This document shows positions 48,971-58,409 of a stretch of DNA of 64,000 nucleotides, piece by piece. Made by a program: the position numbers and the translations under genes. Below the pieces are notes generated by a model that saw only the letters and a list, made by a program, of their open reading frames with translations, was not told the origin of the DNA and searched no databases. The stretch covers positions 1,488,001 through 1,552,000 of the forward strand of contig LR134353.1 in the NCBI GenBank assembly GCA_900637135.1, written 5' to 3'. Each line of letters opens with the position of its first letter. The first letter of the stretch is position 1. The DNA is from Mycolicibacterium flavescens. GTDB lineage: Bacteria; Actinomycetota; Actinomycetes; Mycobacteriales; Mycobacteriaceae.

Positions 48971-51378
48971 TGCCGGCGCTGGACGAGTACACCATCGTTG
49001 ACCTGTCGAGCGGCATCGCGGGAGGCTACGCCACCAAACTGCTCGCCGACGGTGGCGCCACCGTGATCAAAGTCGAGTCGCCGCAGGGTGACCCGCTGCG
49101 AAGCTGGTCCGCGTCGGGTGCCCGTATCGAGCCGGGAAGCGACGGGGCGCTGTTCGGCTTCCTGGCCTGCTCGAAGCACAGCGTCGTCGTCGACCCGGCC
49201 GTCACCGCCGACCTGGACATGCTGCGCGGGTTGCTGACAGCCGCCGATGCGGTGGTGTGGTCACGCGGTTCGGCGGTCGCCGAACTCGACGAGTTCACCC
49301 CCGCCGCACTCGCCGATGCGTACGGTCATCTGACCGTCACCGCGATCACCCCGTTCGGACTCGAGGGACCGTGGGCGGACAAGCCCGCCACCGAGTTCAC
49401 CCTGCAGGCGTGGTCGGGTGGCGTGATCGGGCTGGGCCGGGGCGCACAGGATCGCGCGCCGCTGTTCGTCGCGGGCCAGATCGGGGAGTGGCTGGCGGGC
49501 GCGTACGCGGCAGCGGGCACGACGGCGGCGGCGGGTCTGGTCGACGTCTCGATCCTCGAGGCCCAGATTCTGTGCCTGACTTACTATTCGGTGTCGTTTA
49601 ACGATGCGCTCGGACGCCCGTTCCGGGACCGCCGCCGGTTGACCGTGCCAGGTGTCGCGTCCGCGGCCGACGGGCTGGTGGCGTTGGGGTGCGGCACCGC
49701 GCAACAGTGGTTCGACCTGTGCGCGATGGTCGGCCACGACGAGTGGATCGACGAGGGCGGCGACCTGTCGATCACCGAACAGGCCAATATCCACGCCGAG
49801 CAGATCTACGCGTGGGTGAAAGAAAACCGCGTCGAGGACATCCTCGAGCTGTCCAGCGCCTTTCGTATTCCGAACGCACCGGTCGGAAACGGCGCCACTG
49901 TCACGGATTTCGACCAGTTCGTGGAACGCGGCACGTTCGTGACCAATCCGCGCGACGGCTTCACCCAGCCCGGGCCGCCGTACCGCACCACGCCGTCGCT
50001 GCTGCGCGCGCCGCTGCCCGCGCCCCGGCTCGGCGAGCACACCGCCCTGTATCGTTCGCGAACGGTACAACAGGGTCGCGATTCTGCCGGGATCACGACC
50101 CTGGGTGGGGTTTCGCGAACATCGTTCGAGGGGCTACGGGTGCTCGACATGACGAGCTTCTGGGCCGGCCCGTCGTGCACCCACATGCTGGCGTTGCTGG
50201 GCGCCGAGGTGATCCACATCGAGTCCACCGCGCGACCCGACGGCACGCGGCTCATCGCCGGGGTGCCGATCACCGAGGAGCAGTGGTGGGAGCGCTCGCC
50301 GATCTTCTCCGGCTTGAACATCAACAAGAAGAGCGTCACGCTCGACATCCGTTCCGAGCGCGGCGTGGAGCTGCTGCGCCGGCTCATCACGACCTGCGAC
50401 GTCATTGTCGAGAACTACACCCCGCGGGTGCTCGACCAGATCGGTCTGGACTTCGATGCCGTACACCGGCTGCGCCCCGACGCGATCATGATGCGCATGC
50501 CGGGATTCGGGCTCGACGGGCCGTGGCGCGACAAGCCCGCGTTCGCTTACGTGATCGAGGACTGCTCCGGAATCACCTGGCTGACGGGGCATCCGGATCA
50601 GAACCCGGTCGAGCCGTATTCGGTCGGCGATCCCAACGCCGGGGTGCACGGTCTCAACGCGCTGTTGCTCGCGCTGGCGCACCGGCGACGGACGGGACAG
50701 GGGGTGCGGATCGAGGCCGCGATGGTCGACGCCGCGCTCAATGTCGCCGCCGAGCAGGTCATCGAATACTCGGCCTACGGAAATCTCCTGCAGCGGCAGG
50801 GCAACCGCGGGCCGACCGCCGCGCCGCAGAACCTGTATCGCACCAGCGAGCTCGACGAGTTCGGCCGCCCCGACGACTGGGTCGCGATCGCGGTGGCCAC
50901 CGACGAGCAGTGGGCGGGCTTGGTCGATGCCCTCGGGCGACCGGCGTGGGTGACCGACGAGCTCGCCACGGCCGACGGCCGTCGGCGCAACCAGGACACC
51001 ATCGATGAGCATCTGGGCGCATGGTGCGCCGACCGCATCGGTGACGATATCGTCGAAACGCTCTGGGCGGCCGGGGTTCCGGTGGCCAAGGTGATGCAAC
51101 CGCACCGCGTCGGCGACCTCGAGCAGCTGGTGCACCGCGACTTCTACGAGAAGGTCGACCATCCCGTCAACCCTCCGGCCCGACACAGCACGCTGCCCAT
51201 GCGTATCGCGTCCGTCCGGAGCTTTCATCGCAGCCCCGCACCGCTGCTGGGACAGCACAACCGCGAGGTACTGGCCGCGCTCGGGCTCAGCGATGACGAG
51301 ATCACGGCGCTCGAGGAGGAAGGGGTCATCGGAAACGCGCCTGCGGGTCTCACCATTCGCACAACGAAGACCGGTTGA
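48970..51378 (+). CDS. Fused double-domain CaiB/BaiF CoA transferase
   Basis: An 802-residue protein made of two complete CaiB/BaiF modules (about 1-370 and 386-802) joined by a short linker. The C-terminal module has the family Asp (Asp587 in AAMVDAALN), while the N-terminal module has Glu197 at that place (DVSILEA). Native class III transferases are intertwined dimers, so this fusion may act as a covalent heterodimer with one working site. The GTG start overlaps the hydratase stop; the long frame upstream belongs to the hydratase region. It probably transfers CoA onto or off a pathway acid. Confidence 0.9.
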   Translation: MPALDEYTIVDLSSGIAGGYATKLLADGGATVIKVESPQGDPLRSWSASGARIEPGSDGALFGFLACSKHSVVVDPAVTADLDMLRGLLTAADAVVWSRGSAVAELDEFTPAALADAYGHLTVTAITPFGLEGPWADKPATEFTLQAWSGGVIGLGRGAQDRAPLFVAGQIGEWLAGAYAAAGTTAAAGLVDVSILEAQILCLTYYSVSFNDALGRPFRDRRRLTVPGVASAADGLVALGCGTAQQWFDLCAMVGHDEWIDEGGDLSITEQANIHAEQIYAWVKENRVEDILELSSAFRIPNAPVGNGATVTDFDQFVERGTFVTNPRDGFTQPGPPYRTTPSLLRAPLPAPRLGEHTALYRSRTVQQGRDSAGITTLGGVSRTSFEGLRVLDMTSFWAGPSCTHMLALLGAEVIHIESTARPDGTRLIAGVPITEEQWWERSPIFSGLNINKKSVTLDIRSERGVELLRRLITTCDVIVENYTPRVLDQIGLDFDAVHRLRPDAIMMRMPGFGLDGPWRDKPAFAYVIEDCSGITWLTGHPDQNPVEPYSVGDPNAGVHGLNALLLALAHRRRTGQGVRIEAAMVDAALNVAAEQVIEYSAYGNLLQRQGNRGPTAAPQNLYRTSELDEFGRPDDWVAIAVATDEQWAGLVDALGRPAWVTDELATADGRRRNQDTIDEHLGAWCADRIGDDIVETLWAAGVPVAKVMQPHRVGDLEQLVHRDFYEKVDHPVNPPARHSTLPMRIASVRSFHRSPAPLLGQHNREVLAALGLSDDEITALEEEGVIGNAPAGLTIRTTKTG

Positions 51379-51456
51379 CGGGCGCAGGAATGACCGCAAC
51401 GGGCGCCTAAGATTGCAGCCAGGGCTGTGGGCCTGTGAACGACCCTCACCGCAATG

Positions 51457-51496
51457 TCGGTGCTAGGCGCGTAGCGAGTCGCTAGCCTCGACCGAT
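51457..51496. promoter_or_regulatory. Palindromic region before an SDR gene
   Basis: TAGCGA-G-TCGCTA is a perfect 13-bp palindrome at 51472-51484, flanked outward by matching AGGC/GCCT and TCGGT/ACCGA. It ends at the start codon of the next gene. It could be an operator or a 5' hairpin; unlike the GAGAAT site. Confidence 0.35.
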
Positions 51497-52301
51497 GGCC
51501 ATCGATCCGTCGAACATCCTGCTCACCGGCCGCGTGGCGGTCGTCACCGGCGGTGGCGCGGGCATCGGCAAGGGAATCGCCGAAGGGCTCACCGCCTTCG
51601 GGGCGTCCGTCGCGATCTGGGAGCGCGACCCGGAAACCTGTGCGGGGACGGCCTCGACGATCGGCGCGCTGGGCATCGTCACCGACGTGCGTGACGGTAC
51701 TCAGGTCGACGCGGCGCTGCAGCAGACCGCCGATGCGCTCGGCGAGGTGTCGATTCTGGTCAACAACGCCGGTGGCACCTTCTTCTCGCCGATGCTCGAG
51801 ACCACAGAGAACGGCTGGGATGCGCTGCACAAGGCGAACCTTCGTCACGTGCTGCTGTGCACCCAGCGGGTGGCGCGCCGTCTGGTGGAGGCCGACAGGC
51901 CCGGCAGCGTCATCAACGTGACGTCGATCGAGGGTGTGCGCGCCGCACCGGGATACGCCGCATACGCCGCCGCCAAGGCCGGGGTCATCAACTACACCCA
52001 GACCGCGGCGTTCGAGTTGTCGCCACACGCCATCCGCGTCAACGCCCTCGCACCGGACCTCACCATGACCGAGGGGCTGATGCAGATCTCCAGCGGCACG
52101 TTGAACCCCGACGTCGCCCACGGCATACCGATGGGCAGACCGGGGCACGTCGACGAAATCGCTTCGGCGGCAGTGTTTCTGGCCTCCGACATGTCGAGCT
52201 ACATCACCGGTCAGACGATCCACGTCGACGGCGGGACCCACGCGGCGGGCGGCTGGTATCACCACCCGGACACGGGCCGCCCGACACTGGGGCCGGTCTA
52301 G
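51495..52301 (+). CDS. SDR oxidoreductase
   Basis: A 268-residue classical SDR with TGGGAGIGKG, NNAGG, NVTSIEG and YAAAKAG, thus a complete catalytic set. It is separated from the double CoA transferase by 116 bases containing a palindrome, so it may have its own promoter. Last plus-strand gene of the long catabolic run; it faces a convergent SDR gene across a strong hairpin. Confidence 0.88.
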   Translation: MAIDPSNILLTGRVAVVTGGGAGIGKGIAEGLTAFGASVAIWERDPETCAGTASTIGALGIVTDVRDGTQVDAALQQTADALGEVSILVNNAGGTFFSPMLETTENGWDALHKANLRHVLLCTQRVARRLVEADRPGSVINVTSIEGVRAAPGYAAYAAAKAGVINYTQTAAFELSPHAIRVNALAPDLTMTEGLMQISSGTLNPDVAHGIPMGRPGHVDEIASAAVFLASDMSSYITGQTIHVDGGTHAAGGWYHHPDTGRPTLGPV

Positions 52302-52314
52302 CCCGGTCGCGTCG

Positions 52315-52370
52315 CGAGACTACGGTTTCTGACGAAATTCGCACGCTTTTCGTCAGAAACCGCCGTCTCG
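52315..52370. terminator. Strong hairpin between convergent genes
   Basis: A perfect 15-bp stem, CGGTTTCTGACGAAA (52323-52337) with its complement at 52348-52362 and a 10-base loop, is extended by CGAGAC/GTCTCG outside 2-base bulges. Lying between convergent SDR genes, it probably ends both transcripts. Confidence 0.75.
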
Positions 52371-52382
52371 GCGGAGTTCCCG

Positions 52383-53225
52383 TCAGTGGGTCCAGCCGGC
52401 GGCGGACTGGTCGTCGAAGGTGCGGTCGATGCGCTCGAAGCGGCGTCGAATCGAGCCGCGGGCCGCGCTGTGCGGTAGCACGTAGAGCCGGTTGGCTTCG
52501 ATCGCGTCGGCGGTCAGGCGGGCCACCTCGTCGACGTTGAGGACGGAGTCGTCCGTCGGGTCGGACGCCAATTGCTGCACCGAGTCCGCACCGGACGCGG
52601 TGGCCGGGCCGTAGTCCTCGCTGCGCACGCGTTCGGTGTTGGCCAGCAGGTTGGTGTCGACGATCATCGGGCACAACACCGTCACACCGATGCCGTTGGC
52701 GCGCACCTCGCGCGACAACGTCTCCGCGAGCGCGACGACGCCGTATTTGGCGACGCAGTAGGGGCCCAGGCCGACGTTGGGAATCAGCCCGGCGAACGAC
52801 GACGTGAACGCGATGTGGCTGTCAGCTTCCTGGGCGATCAGCCGGGGCAGGAACGCCTCGACGCCGTGGATCGGTCCCCACAGGTCGACGTCGATGACGA
52901 ATCGCCAGTCGTCGTGGCTGGTCTGCGCGATCGGGCCGGCGTAGGCGATCCCGGCGTTGTTGAACACCAGGTGCACGTCACCGAACACGCCGAACGCCTC
53001 GTCGGCCAACCGGTTGACGTCGTCGAACTTCCGCACGTCGCACACCACGCCGTGCGCGTCGACGCCATCGCCGCGCAGATCGGCTACCGCGCGGTCGAGC
53101 GCCGTCGAATCGATGTCGCTGAGCATGATGCGCGCCCCGCGTCGGGCGAACTCCTGAGCGGCGGCGAACCCGATACCGCTCGCGCCGCCGGTGATGACCG
53201 CTGCGCGTCCGTTGAACGTCTCCAC
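52383..53225 (-). CDS. SDR oxidoreductase
   Basis: A 280-residue SDR: TGGASGIGFAAA, NNAG, FTSSFAG and YCVAKYG. The long C-terminal part after the Tyr motif matches mycobacterial SDRs that act on lipid-like or hydroxylated substrates. It is 18 bases downstream of the epimerase gene on the same strand, so the two are probably co-transcribed. Substrate unknown. Confidence 0.88.
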   Translation of the reverse strand: METFNGRAAVITGGASGIGFAAAQEFARRGARIMLSDIDSTALDRAVADLRGDGVDAHGVVCDVRKFDDVNRLADEAFGVFGDVHLVFNNAGIAYAGPIAQTSHDDWRFVIDVDLWGPIHGVEAFLPRLIAQEADSHIAFTSSFAGLIPNVGLGPYCVAKYGVVALAETLSREVRANGIGVTVLCPMIVDTNLLANTERVRSEDYGPATASGADSVQQLASDPTDDSVLNVDEVARLTADAIEANRLYVLPHSAARGSIRRRFERIDRTFDDQSAAGWTH

Positions 53226-53243
53226 CCGCCGAAGACTAGGCCG

Positions 53244-54329
53244 TCAGGACAGATCGCGGGGTCGATCCCACGCCGGCTCGCCCAGCCGGGCGCGGATCGC
53301 GCCCCACGGATCGGCGTAGGTTCCGGGGGTGTTCCGGTAAGCGCCGCGGCGTTCGAGGAGCGCGCGCAGTAGCGGCGCGAGCGGGGTCAGCAGACGCATC
53401 ACATAACGCGTCCAACCGGCATTGGCGGCGGCCTCGGCTTGCATGTCGGGCCACGAATAGTGCTGGAACTGAAGCGCTTCCTGCGCGCGGGTGGTGTCCA
53501 TCCAATCGGTGACGAACCAGGTGTCGTCGCGGTCGGGGTCACCGGGCCTGCCGGGGGGTAGCACCCCGGGCAGGCCGCGGGCCGCCGCCAGCGCCGCGCC
53601 CACGTCGCCCTGGCGGATGCGGTGCGAGTCGTCGCCGGCGATCAGCAGGATCTCCCCGACGACGTCGGCGGTGGTCGCCGCGGCGAAGGCCCACGCGACA
53701 TCGCGGACGTCGACGGTGTGCAGCCGGCCGTCGGTCGGTAGCAGGCTCTCGAAGTACAAGGCGTCGGCGCTCATCGGCATCGCGTTGGGATCGGTGCTCA
53801 GCACACCACCCAGGCGCAGCACCACCCACGGCAGTTTCGAGGCCCGCACGATCGCCTCGGCCTCCGCCTTGGTGCCGCTGTAGAGGTCGCAGGGCCGCAT
53901 CGGGTCGTCTGCGCGCACGGGCGCCGCGGCCGTGTGCGGGTTGCGGGCACCGTAGACCGCGTTGCTCGATGCCTGGACGAAGCGCGGCGGCGCCGACTGC
54001 TGTTCGGCGATGCGCACCAGCGTCGCAGTGGCCTCGACGTTGACGCGCCGCGCCAGGCCCGGGTTCTTGTAGATCGGTGGCGGGATCACGGCGGCCAGAT
54101 GAATGATCGCCTCGGGTGCGACGTCGCTGACCAACCGCTGCACCGCAGCCTCATCGGTCAGGTCGGTCCATCGCACGGTGACGCCCCGCGGCAGCTTCGC
54201 CTGTGCTTTCCTGTTCGCCGGCGTGTCCAGGTCGGCCACCACCACGGAGCGTCCGAGTTCGGCCAGCCTGCGTGCGGTCGCCGAACCGACCAGGCCGAAG
54301 CCGCCGGTCACCAATATCACCCCCGCCAT
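53244..54329 (-). CDS. NAD-dependent epimerase/dehydratase family protein
   Basis: A 361-residue extended-SDR protein: TGGFGLVGS nucleotide motif, HLAAVIPP, and catalytic YSGTKAEAE (YxxxK). The family includes sugar epimerases and 3-beta-hydroxysteroid dehydrogenase-like enzymes; the C-terminal 100 residues are specific and unassigned. The ATG at 54329 follows GGGAGG; nine codons upstream would enter the operator. A degenerate GAGAAT-type site lies 15 bases before it. Confidence 0.86.
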   Translation of the reverse strand: MAGVILVTGGFGLVGSATARRLAELGRSVVVADLDTPANRKAQAKLPRGVTVRWTDLTDEAAVQRLVSDVAPEAIIHLAAVIPPPIYKNPGLARRVNVEATATLVRIAEQQSAPPRFVQASSNAVYGARNPHTAAAPVRADDPMRPCDLYSGTKAEAEAIVRASKLPWVVLRLGGVLSTDPNAMPMSADALYFESLLPTDGRLHTVDVRDVAWAFAAATTADVVGEILLIAGDDSHRIRQGDVGAALAAARGLPGVLPPGRPGDPDRDDTWFVTDWMDTTRAQEALQFQHYSWPDMQAEAAANAGWTRYVMRLLTPLAPLLRALLERRGAYRNTPGTYADPWGAIRARLGEPAWDRPRDLS

Positions 54330-54344
54330 TACGCCTCCCACCTG

Positions 54345-54361
54345 CGAATATGACATTCTCT
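54345..54361. promoter_or_regulatory. Degenerate GAGAAT-type operator (epimerase/PlsC)
   Basis: CGAATAT-GAC-ATTCTCT: a perfect right half and five of seven matches in the left half. It is followed by a T-run and GCGAAAGTA, as at the two sites near 14 kb. Shared promoter of the epimerase and the acyltransferase-like gene. Confidence 0.5.
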
Positions 54362-54422
54362 TTTTGCGAAAGTAGCATATTCACGTGGCGGGGAGGGCGG
54401 GCGCGGGTATGACAGGTGCGAC

Positions 54423-55229
54423 ATGAGTAGCAATGGGGCGCAAAAGCCGGAAGTCGCGAAGTGGGACCCCACGTTCACCCGGGGCATCATCAACACGGTC
54501 GGCCCGCTCATCAAGCGATACTTCCGCGCCGAGGTGCGCGACCTGGACGCCATGCCCGCGGCCGGGGGAGCGTTACTGGTGTCCAACCACTCGGGCGGCA
54601 TGCTCACCCCCGATGTGCTCGTCTTCGCCCCGGCCTTCTACACAAAGTTCGGCTTCGACCGTCCCGTGTACACGCTCGGGCACGACGCCATCTTCGTCGG
54701 GCCCGTCGGCACCCTGCTGCGTCGCGCCGGCGTCATCGGTGCCAACCGGGAGAACGCGGCGAAGGCGTTGCGCGAGGGCGCGGTGGTGCTGGTCTTCCCC
54801 GGAGGCGACTACGACTCCTACCGGCCGACGTTCAGCGAGAACGTCATCGACTTCGCCGGCCGCACGGGATACGTCCGGACCGCTGTCGAGTCCGGCGTAC
54901 CGATCGTGCCCATGGTGTCGATCGGCGCCCAGGAGACACAACTGTTCCTCGCACGTGGCGACTCGATCGCCCGGCGCATCGGGCTCAAGCGTTTACGCGC
55001 CGAGATCCTGCCCATCAGTGTCGGATTCCCGTTCGGGGTGTCGGTGTTCTTCCCGCCGAACCTCCCACTGCCCGCCAAGATCACCACGCGGGTGTTGCCG
55101 CCGATTAATGTGGTCGAGCAGTTCGGAGAGGACCCCGACGTGAAGGAGGTCGATGCGCACGTGCGCTCCGTGATGCAGACCGCGCTCGACGAACTGGCCG
55201 CCGAACGCCGTTTCCCGGTACTGGGCTGA
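54423..55229 (+). CDS. PlsC-like lysophospholipid acyltransferase family protein
   Basis: A 268-residue acyltransferase-like protein similar in context and pattern to M. tuberculosis Rv1428c. Motif I is SNHSGGMLTPD (His56, Asp64), spaced more widely than the HX4D of PlsC, and motif III is FPGG (125-128). Membrane association is expected through the hydrophobic N-terminal half. Directly followed by a CoA ligase, consistent with making an acyl-CoA and transferring it to a lipid acceptor. Confidence 0.83.
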   Translation: MSSNGAQKPEVAKWDPTFTRGIINTVGPLIKRYFRAEVRDLDAMPAAGGALLVSNHSGGMLTPDVLVFAPAFYTKFGFDRPVYTLGHDAIFVGPVGTLLRRAGVIGANRENAAKALREGAVVLVFPGGDYDSYRPTFSENVIDFAGRTGYVRTAVESGVPIVPMVSIGAQETQLFLARGDSIARRIGLKRLRAEILPISVGFPFGVSVFFPPNLPLPAKITTRVLPPINVVEQFGEDPDVKEVDAHVRSVMQTALDELAAERRFPVLG

Positions 55230-55232
55230 CCG

Positions 55233-56840
55233 ATGGCTGACGTTCTCGGACTCGTGCAGACGCTGTGGCGGGCCGGCTTGATCGCGCCGCTGCGGCCCGA
55301 TAAGTACCTGCGGATGGGCGCGGCGATGCGGCGCGTGGGCATGACCGCGACGGTCGGCTTCGCCGCGGCCGCGCAGCGCTGCCCGGACCGCCCAGGACTC
55401 GTCGACGAGCGCGGCACCCTGACCTGGAAGCAGATCGACGACCGCTGCGACGCGGTGGCCACCGGGCTGCAAGCGCTACCCGGCGGCACGCCGAAAACCG
55501 TTGCCGTGATGTGCCGCAACCATCGCGGCTTCATCGAGTCCCTGGTGGCCTCGAACCGAATCGGCGCCGACGTGCTGCTGCTCAACACCTCGTTCGCGGG
55601 TCCGGCCATGGCCGAGGTGGTCGATCGGGAAGGCGCCGACGTCGTCATCTTCGACGAGGAGTTCGCCGAGATCGTCGACCGGGCCATGGCCGACAAACCC
55701 GACGCGACGCGGATCCTCGCCTGGACCGACGAAGCTACCGACGGGCTGACCCTCGATCAGCTCATCGAGTCCAATCTCGGCAAGCGGCCCGCCGCCACCG
55801 AACGCAACAGCGACATCATCCTGCTGACGTCGGGCACCACGGGAACCCCGAAAGGCGCCAAACGCGGTCAAGGCAGTGGCGGCGCAGGCGATCTCAAGGC
55901 GGTGCTGGACCGGACGCCGTGGCGCGCCGAGGAGGCCACCGTCATCGTCGCGCCGATGTTCCACGCGTGGGGCTTCTCGCAGCTGCTGTTCGCCGCGCTG
56001 CTCGCCTGCACCATCGTCACCCGCCGCAAGTTCGACCCCGAGGCCACGCTGGAACTGGTCGACCGGTACAAGGCGACCGGTCTGGCGGTGGTGCCGGTGA
56101 TGTTCGACCGGATCATGGACCTCCCCGACGAGGTGTTGAACCGCTACAGCGGCAAGTCACTTCGCTTCGCGACGGCGTCAGGTTCGCGGATGCGGCCCGA
56201 TGTCGTGATCAAGTTCATGGACCGGTTCGGCGACGTGATCTACAACAACTACAACGCCACCGAAGCGGGCATGATCGCCACCGCGACGCCGTCCGACCTG
56301 CGAGCGGCTCCCGACACGGCCGGGACCCCCGCCGACGGCACCGAGATCCGCATCTACGACGCTGAATTCAACGAACTTCCCGCCGGGGAGACGGGTCAGA
56401 TCTTCGTCCGCAGCGGCACGTTGTTCGACGGGTACACCTCCGGCCAGACCAAGGACTTCCGCGACGGTTTCATGGCGTCGGGAGACGTCGGTTACCTCGA
56501 CGAGGCCGGGCGGTTGTTCGTGGTCGGCCGTGACGACGAGATGATCGTCTCCGGGGGAGAGAACGTGTACCCGATCGAGGTCGAGAAAACGCTGGCCCAG
56601 CACTCCGATGTCAAGGAGGCGGTGGTGCTGGGCGTCGACGACGAGCAGTACGGTCAGCGCCTCGTGGCCTTCGTCGTGCTCAACGAGGGCAAAAGCGCAG
56701 GCCCCGACGACCTCAAACAGCACGTCCGTGACAACCTCGCCAACTACAAGGTGCCGCGGCAGATCACCGTCCTCGACGAACTCCCACGCGGCAACACCGG
56801 CAAGGTGGCTCGGAAGGACCTGCTCGACCTGGTCGACTAA
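55233..56840 (+). CDS. Long-chain acyl-CoA ligase, FadD12-like
   Basis: A 535-residue ligase that I take to be of the FadD12 type from its PlsC-like and WS/DGAT-like neighbours. Seen: LTSGTTGTPKGAKRG, NYNATEAG, FMASGDVGYLDEAG, GRDDEMIVSGGENVYP and the catalytic Lys in RGNTGKVARKDL. It starts 4 bases after the acyltransferase gene. Its end overlaps the convergent WS/DGAT gene by four bases. Fatty acid activation for lipid storage is the likely role. Confidence 0.9.
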   Translation: MADVLGLVQTLWRAGLIAPLRPDKYLRMGAAMRRVGMTATVGFAAAAQRCPDRPGLVDERGTLTWKQIDDRCDAVATGLQALPGGTPKTVAVMCRNHRGFIESLVASNRIGADVLLLNTSFAGPAMAEVVDREGADVVIFDEEFAEIVDRAMADKPDATRILAWTDEATDGLTLDQLIESNLGKRPAATERNSDIILLTSGTTGTPKGAKRGQGSGGAGDLKAVLDRTPWRAEEATVIVAPMFHAWGFSQLLFAALLACTIVTRRKFDPEATLELVDRYKATGLAVVPVMFDRIMDLPDEVLNRYSGKSLRFATASGSRMRPDVVIKFMDRFGDVIYNNYNATEAGMIATATPSDLRAAPDTAGTPADGTEIRIYDAEFNELPAGETGQIFVRSGTLFDGYTSGQTKDFRDGFMASGDVGYLDEAGRLFVVGRDDEMIVSGGENVYPIEVEKTLAQHSDVKEAVVLGVDDEQYGQRLVAFVVLNEGKSAGPDDLKQHVRDNLANYKVPRQITVLDELPRGNTGKVARKDLLDLVD

Positions 56841-58270
56841 CGGGCCGCGGGGGCCGGTGCCATCGCCGTGCCCACCAAGGACAACGCGGGAAGCCCTGCC
56901 GCGGAGCGAATCTCGTCGAGGCCGTGCACCATGGCGTCGGTGGCTTCGTGGATGTCGTCGAAGGTCACGTCGTCGGACAGGATCGAGATGTCCACCTGGT
57001 CGACGTAACTCCACACCGTCATGTTGAACGCGCTGCCGGCCGACAGCACGCCGATCGAGTAGATCTCGCTCACGGGGGCGCCGCCGATGTGACCGCGGCG
57101 GCGTGGTCCGGGCACGCTCGACACCGCGACATTCATCAGGGGGTTGTGCTTGGCTCGTTGGCTCTGCCAGCGGAGGAGCGTCGGTGTCAGCGGGGGAGGG
57201 AGGTACTCCATCAACTGTCCCTGCAACTTGGGGCCGAGCAGTTCGTAGTTCTCCTTGGCTCGCGCCGTCGCCACGGACGTCAGCCGGACTCGTTCGTGCG
57301 GATCGTCGATATGAACGGGCAGCGATACCGACAGGCCACCGATCTCGTTGCCGGTGACCCGGTCCGGGGACAGATCGGTGCTCACCGGGACCGACGCCAT
57401 CAGGGGCCGGTCAGCGCGCCCGTCGTATCGCAACAGCAGTTCGCGCAGCCCACCTGCAGCGGTGGCCAGCACGATGTCGTTGAACGTCACCTTCAGTTGT
57501 TTGGCCGTCTCCTTGACCTCGGCCAGCGACAGCGACGCCGTGGCGAACGTGCGCCCCGGCGAGACCACGTGGTTGAGGAACGTCGGCGGTGTGCGGAACA
57601 TTTTCGCCAGGTCCGGTTGATCGGTGCGCTCCTTGGCACGGCGCCGCAACTTGGTGAACCCGCGCACCGCGTCGCGAGCGAGCGTGGGCAGCGCGGCGAC
57701 GTTCGTGGCGTGGTCCCGCACCGCGACCTTCACCAGATCGGATCGACCCGGGGCGTCGCACACGGCGTACTCCTCGCGCTCGTTCTGCGTGCCGTCCGCG
57801 AGATCCATCAGCCGCGCAAGCAGATTCGCCGACGCGATACCGTCGGCCAGGGTGTGGTGCACCTTCCCGATGAGCGCGAAGCGATTGTCGGCCATCCCCT
57901 CTGCGAAGTGGAACTCCCACAGCGGGCGGCTGCGGTCGAGCGGCGTGCTGGCGATCCGGCCGATGACCTCGTCGAGCTCGCGGCGACCACCCGGGCTCGG
58001 CACGTGGACGCGGCGCAGGTGGTAGTCGAGGTCCACCGGGCAGTCCTCCAGCCACATCGGGTGATGCAGCTTCCACGGGATGTCGACGAGCCGGTAGCGC
58101 AGCGGGTCGAGCAGGTGCAGCCGCCGGGCGATGGTCCGACGGAACAGGTCGAAGGTGAATTCACCGTCGAAATCGGCGGCGTTGATGATGGCGACCTTCA
58201 ACGTGTGCGTGTGGAGGTTGGGCGTCTCGCTGTAGAGCAGCATGGCGTCCATGCCGTTGAGTCGCTTCAC
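56837..58270 (-). CDS. Wax ester/triacylglycerol synthase (WS/DGAT) family acyltransferase
   Basis: A 477-residue WS/DGAT protein with the catalytic HHTLADG (His138, His139, Asp143), the early MDAMLLYSETPN segment, PLWEFHF, and the later NEIGGLSVSLP and NPLMNVAVSSVPGP blocks. It transfers acyl groups from acyl-CoA to diacylglycerol or a fatty alcohol to form storage lipid. The GTG start at 58270 matches the usual family N-terminus. It corresponds by context to M. tuberculosis Rv1425. Confidence 0.92.
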   Translation of the reverse strand: MKRLNGMDAMLLYSETPNLHTHTLKVAIINAADFDGEFTFDLFRRTIARRLHLLDPLRYRLVDIPWKLHHPMWLEDCPVDLDYHLRRVHVPSPGGRRELDEVIGRIASTPLDRSRPLWEFHFAEGMADNRFALIGKVHHTLADGIASANLLARLMDLADGTQNEREEYAVCDAPGRSDLVKVAVRDHATNVAALPTLARDAVRGFTKLRRRAKERTDQPDLAKMFRTPPTFLNHVVSPGRTFATASLSLAEVKETAKQLKVTFNDIVLATAAGGLRELLLRYDGRADRPLMASVPVSTDLSPDRVTGNEIGGLSVSLPVHIDDPHERVRLTSVATARAKENYELLGPKLQGQLMEYLPPPLTPTLLRWQSQRAKHNPLMNVAVSSVPGPRRRGHIGGAPVSEIYSIGVLSAGSAFNMTVWSYVDQVDISILSDDVTFDDIHEATDAMVHGLDEIRSAAGLPALSLVGTAMAPAPAAR

Positions 58271-58288
58271 ATCCCCACCCCCTGCGGA

Positions 58289-58326
58289 CCGTCGGAGCCC
58301 AAGGGTCCATCGAACCACTCCGACGG
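58289..58326. promoter_or_regulatory. Inverted repeat in the WS/DGAT-quinone oxidoreductase promoter
   Basis: CCGTCGGAG (58289-58297) is repeated inverted as CTCCGACGG (58318-58326), perfect 9-bp arms with a 20-base loop, 18 bases upstream of the WS/DGAT start. Possible operator or leader hairpin; regulator unknown. Confidence 0.4.
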
Positions 58327-58409
58327 CCATGATCGGGGGGTTTCGGTCGGCGGGAGCCAAGCGCGTGTCCCTGGCTATTGTTAGTTGGTCGAACGATTGG
58401 AGTGGGCCG

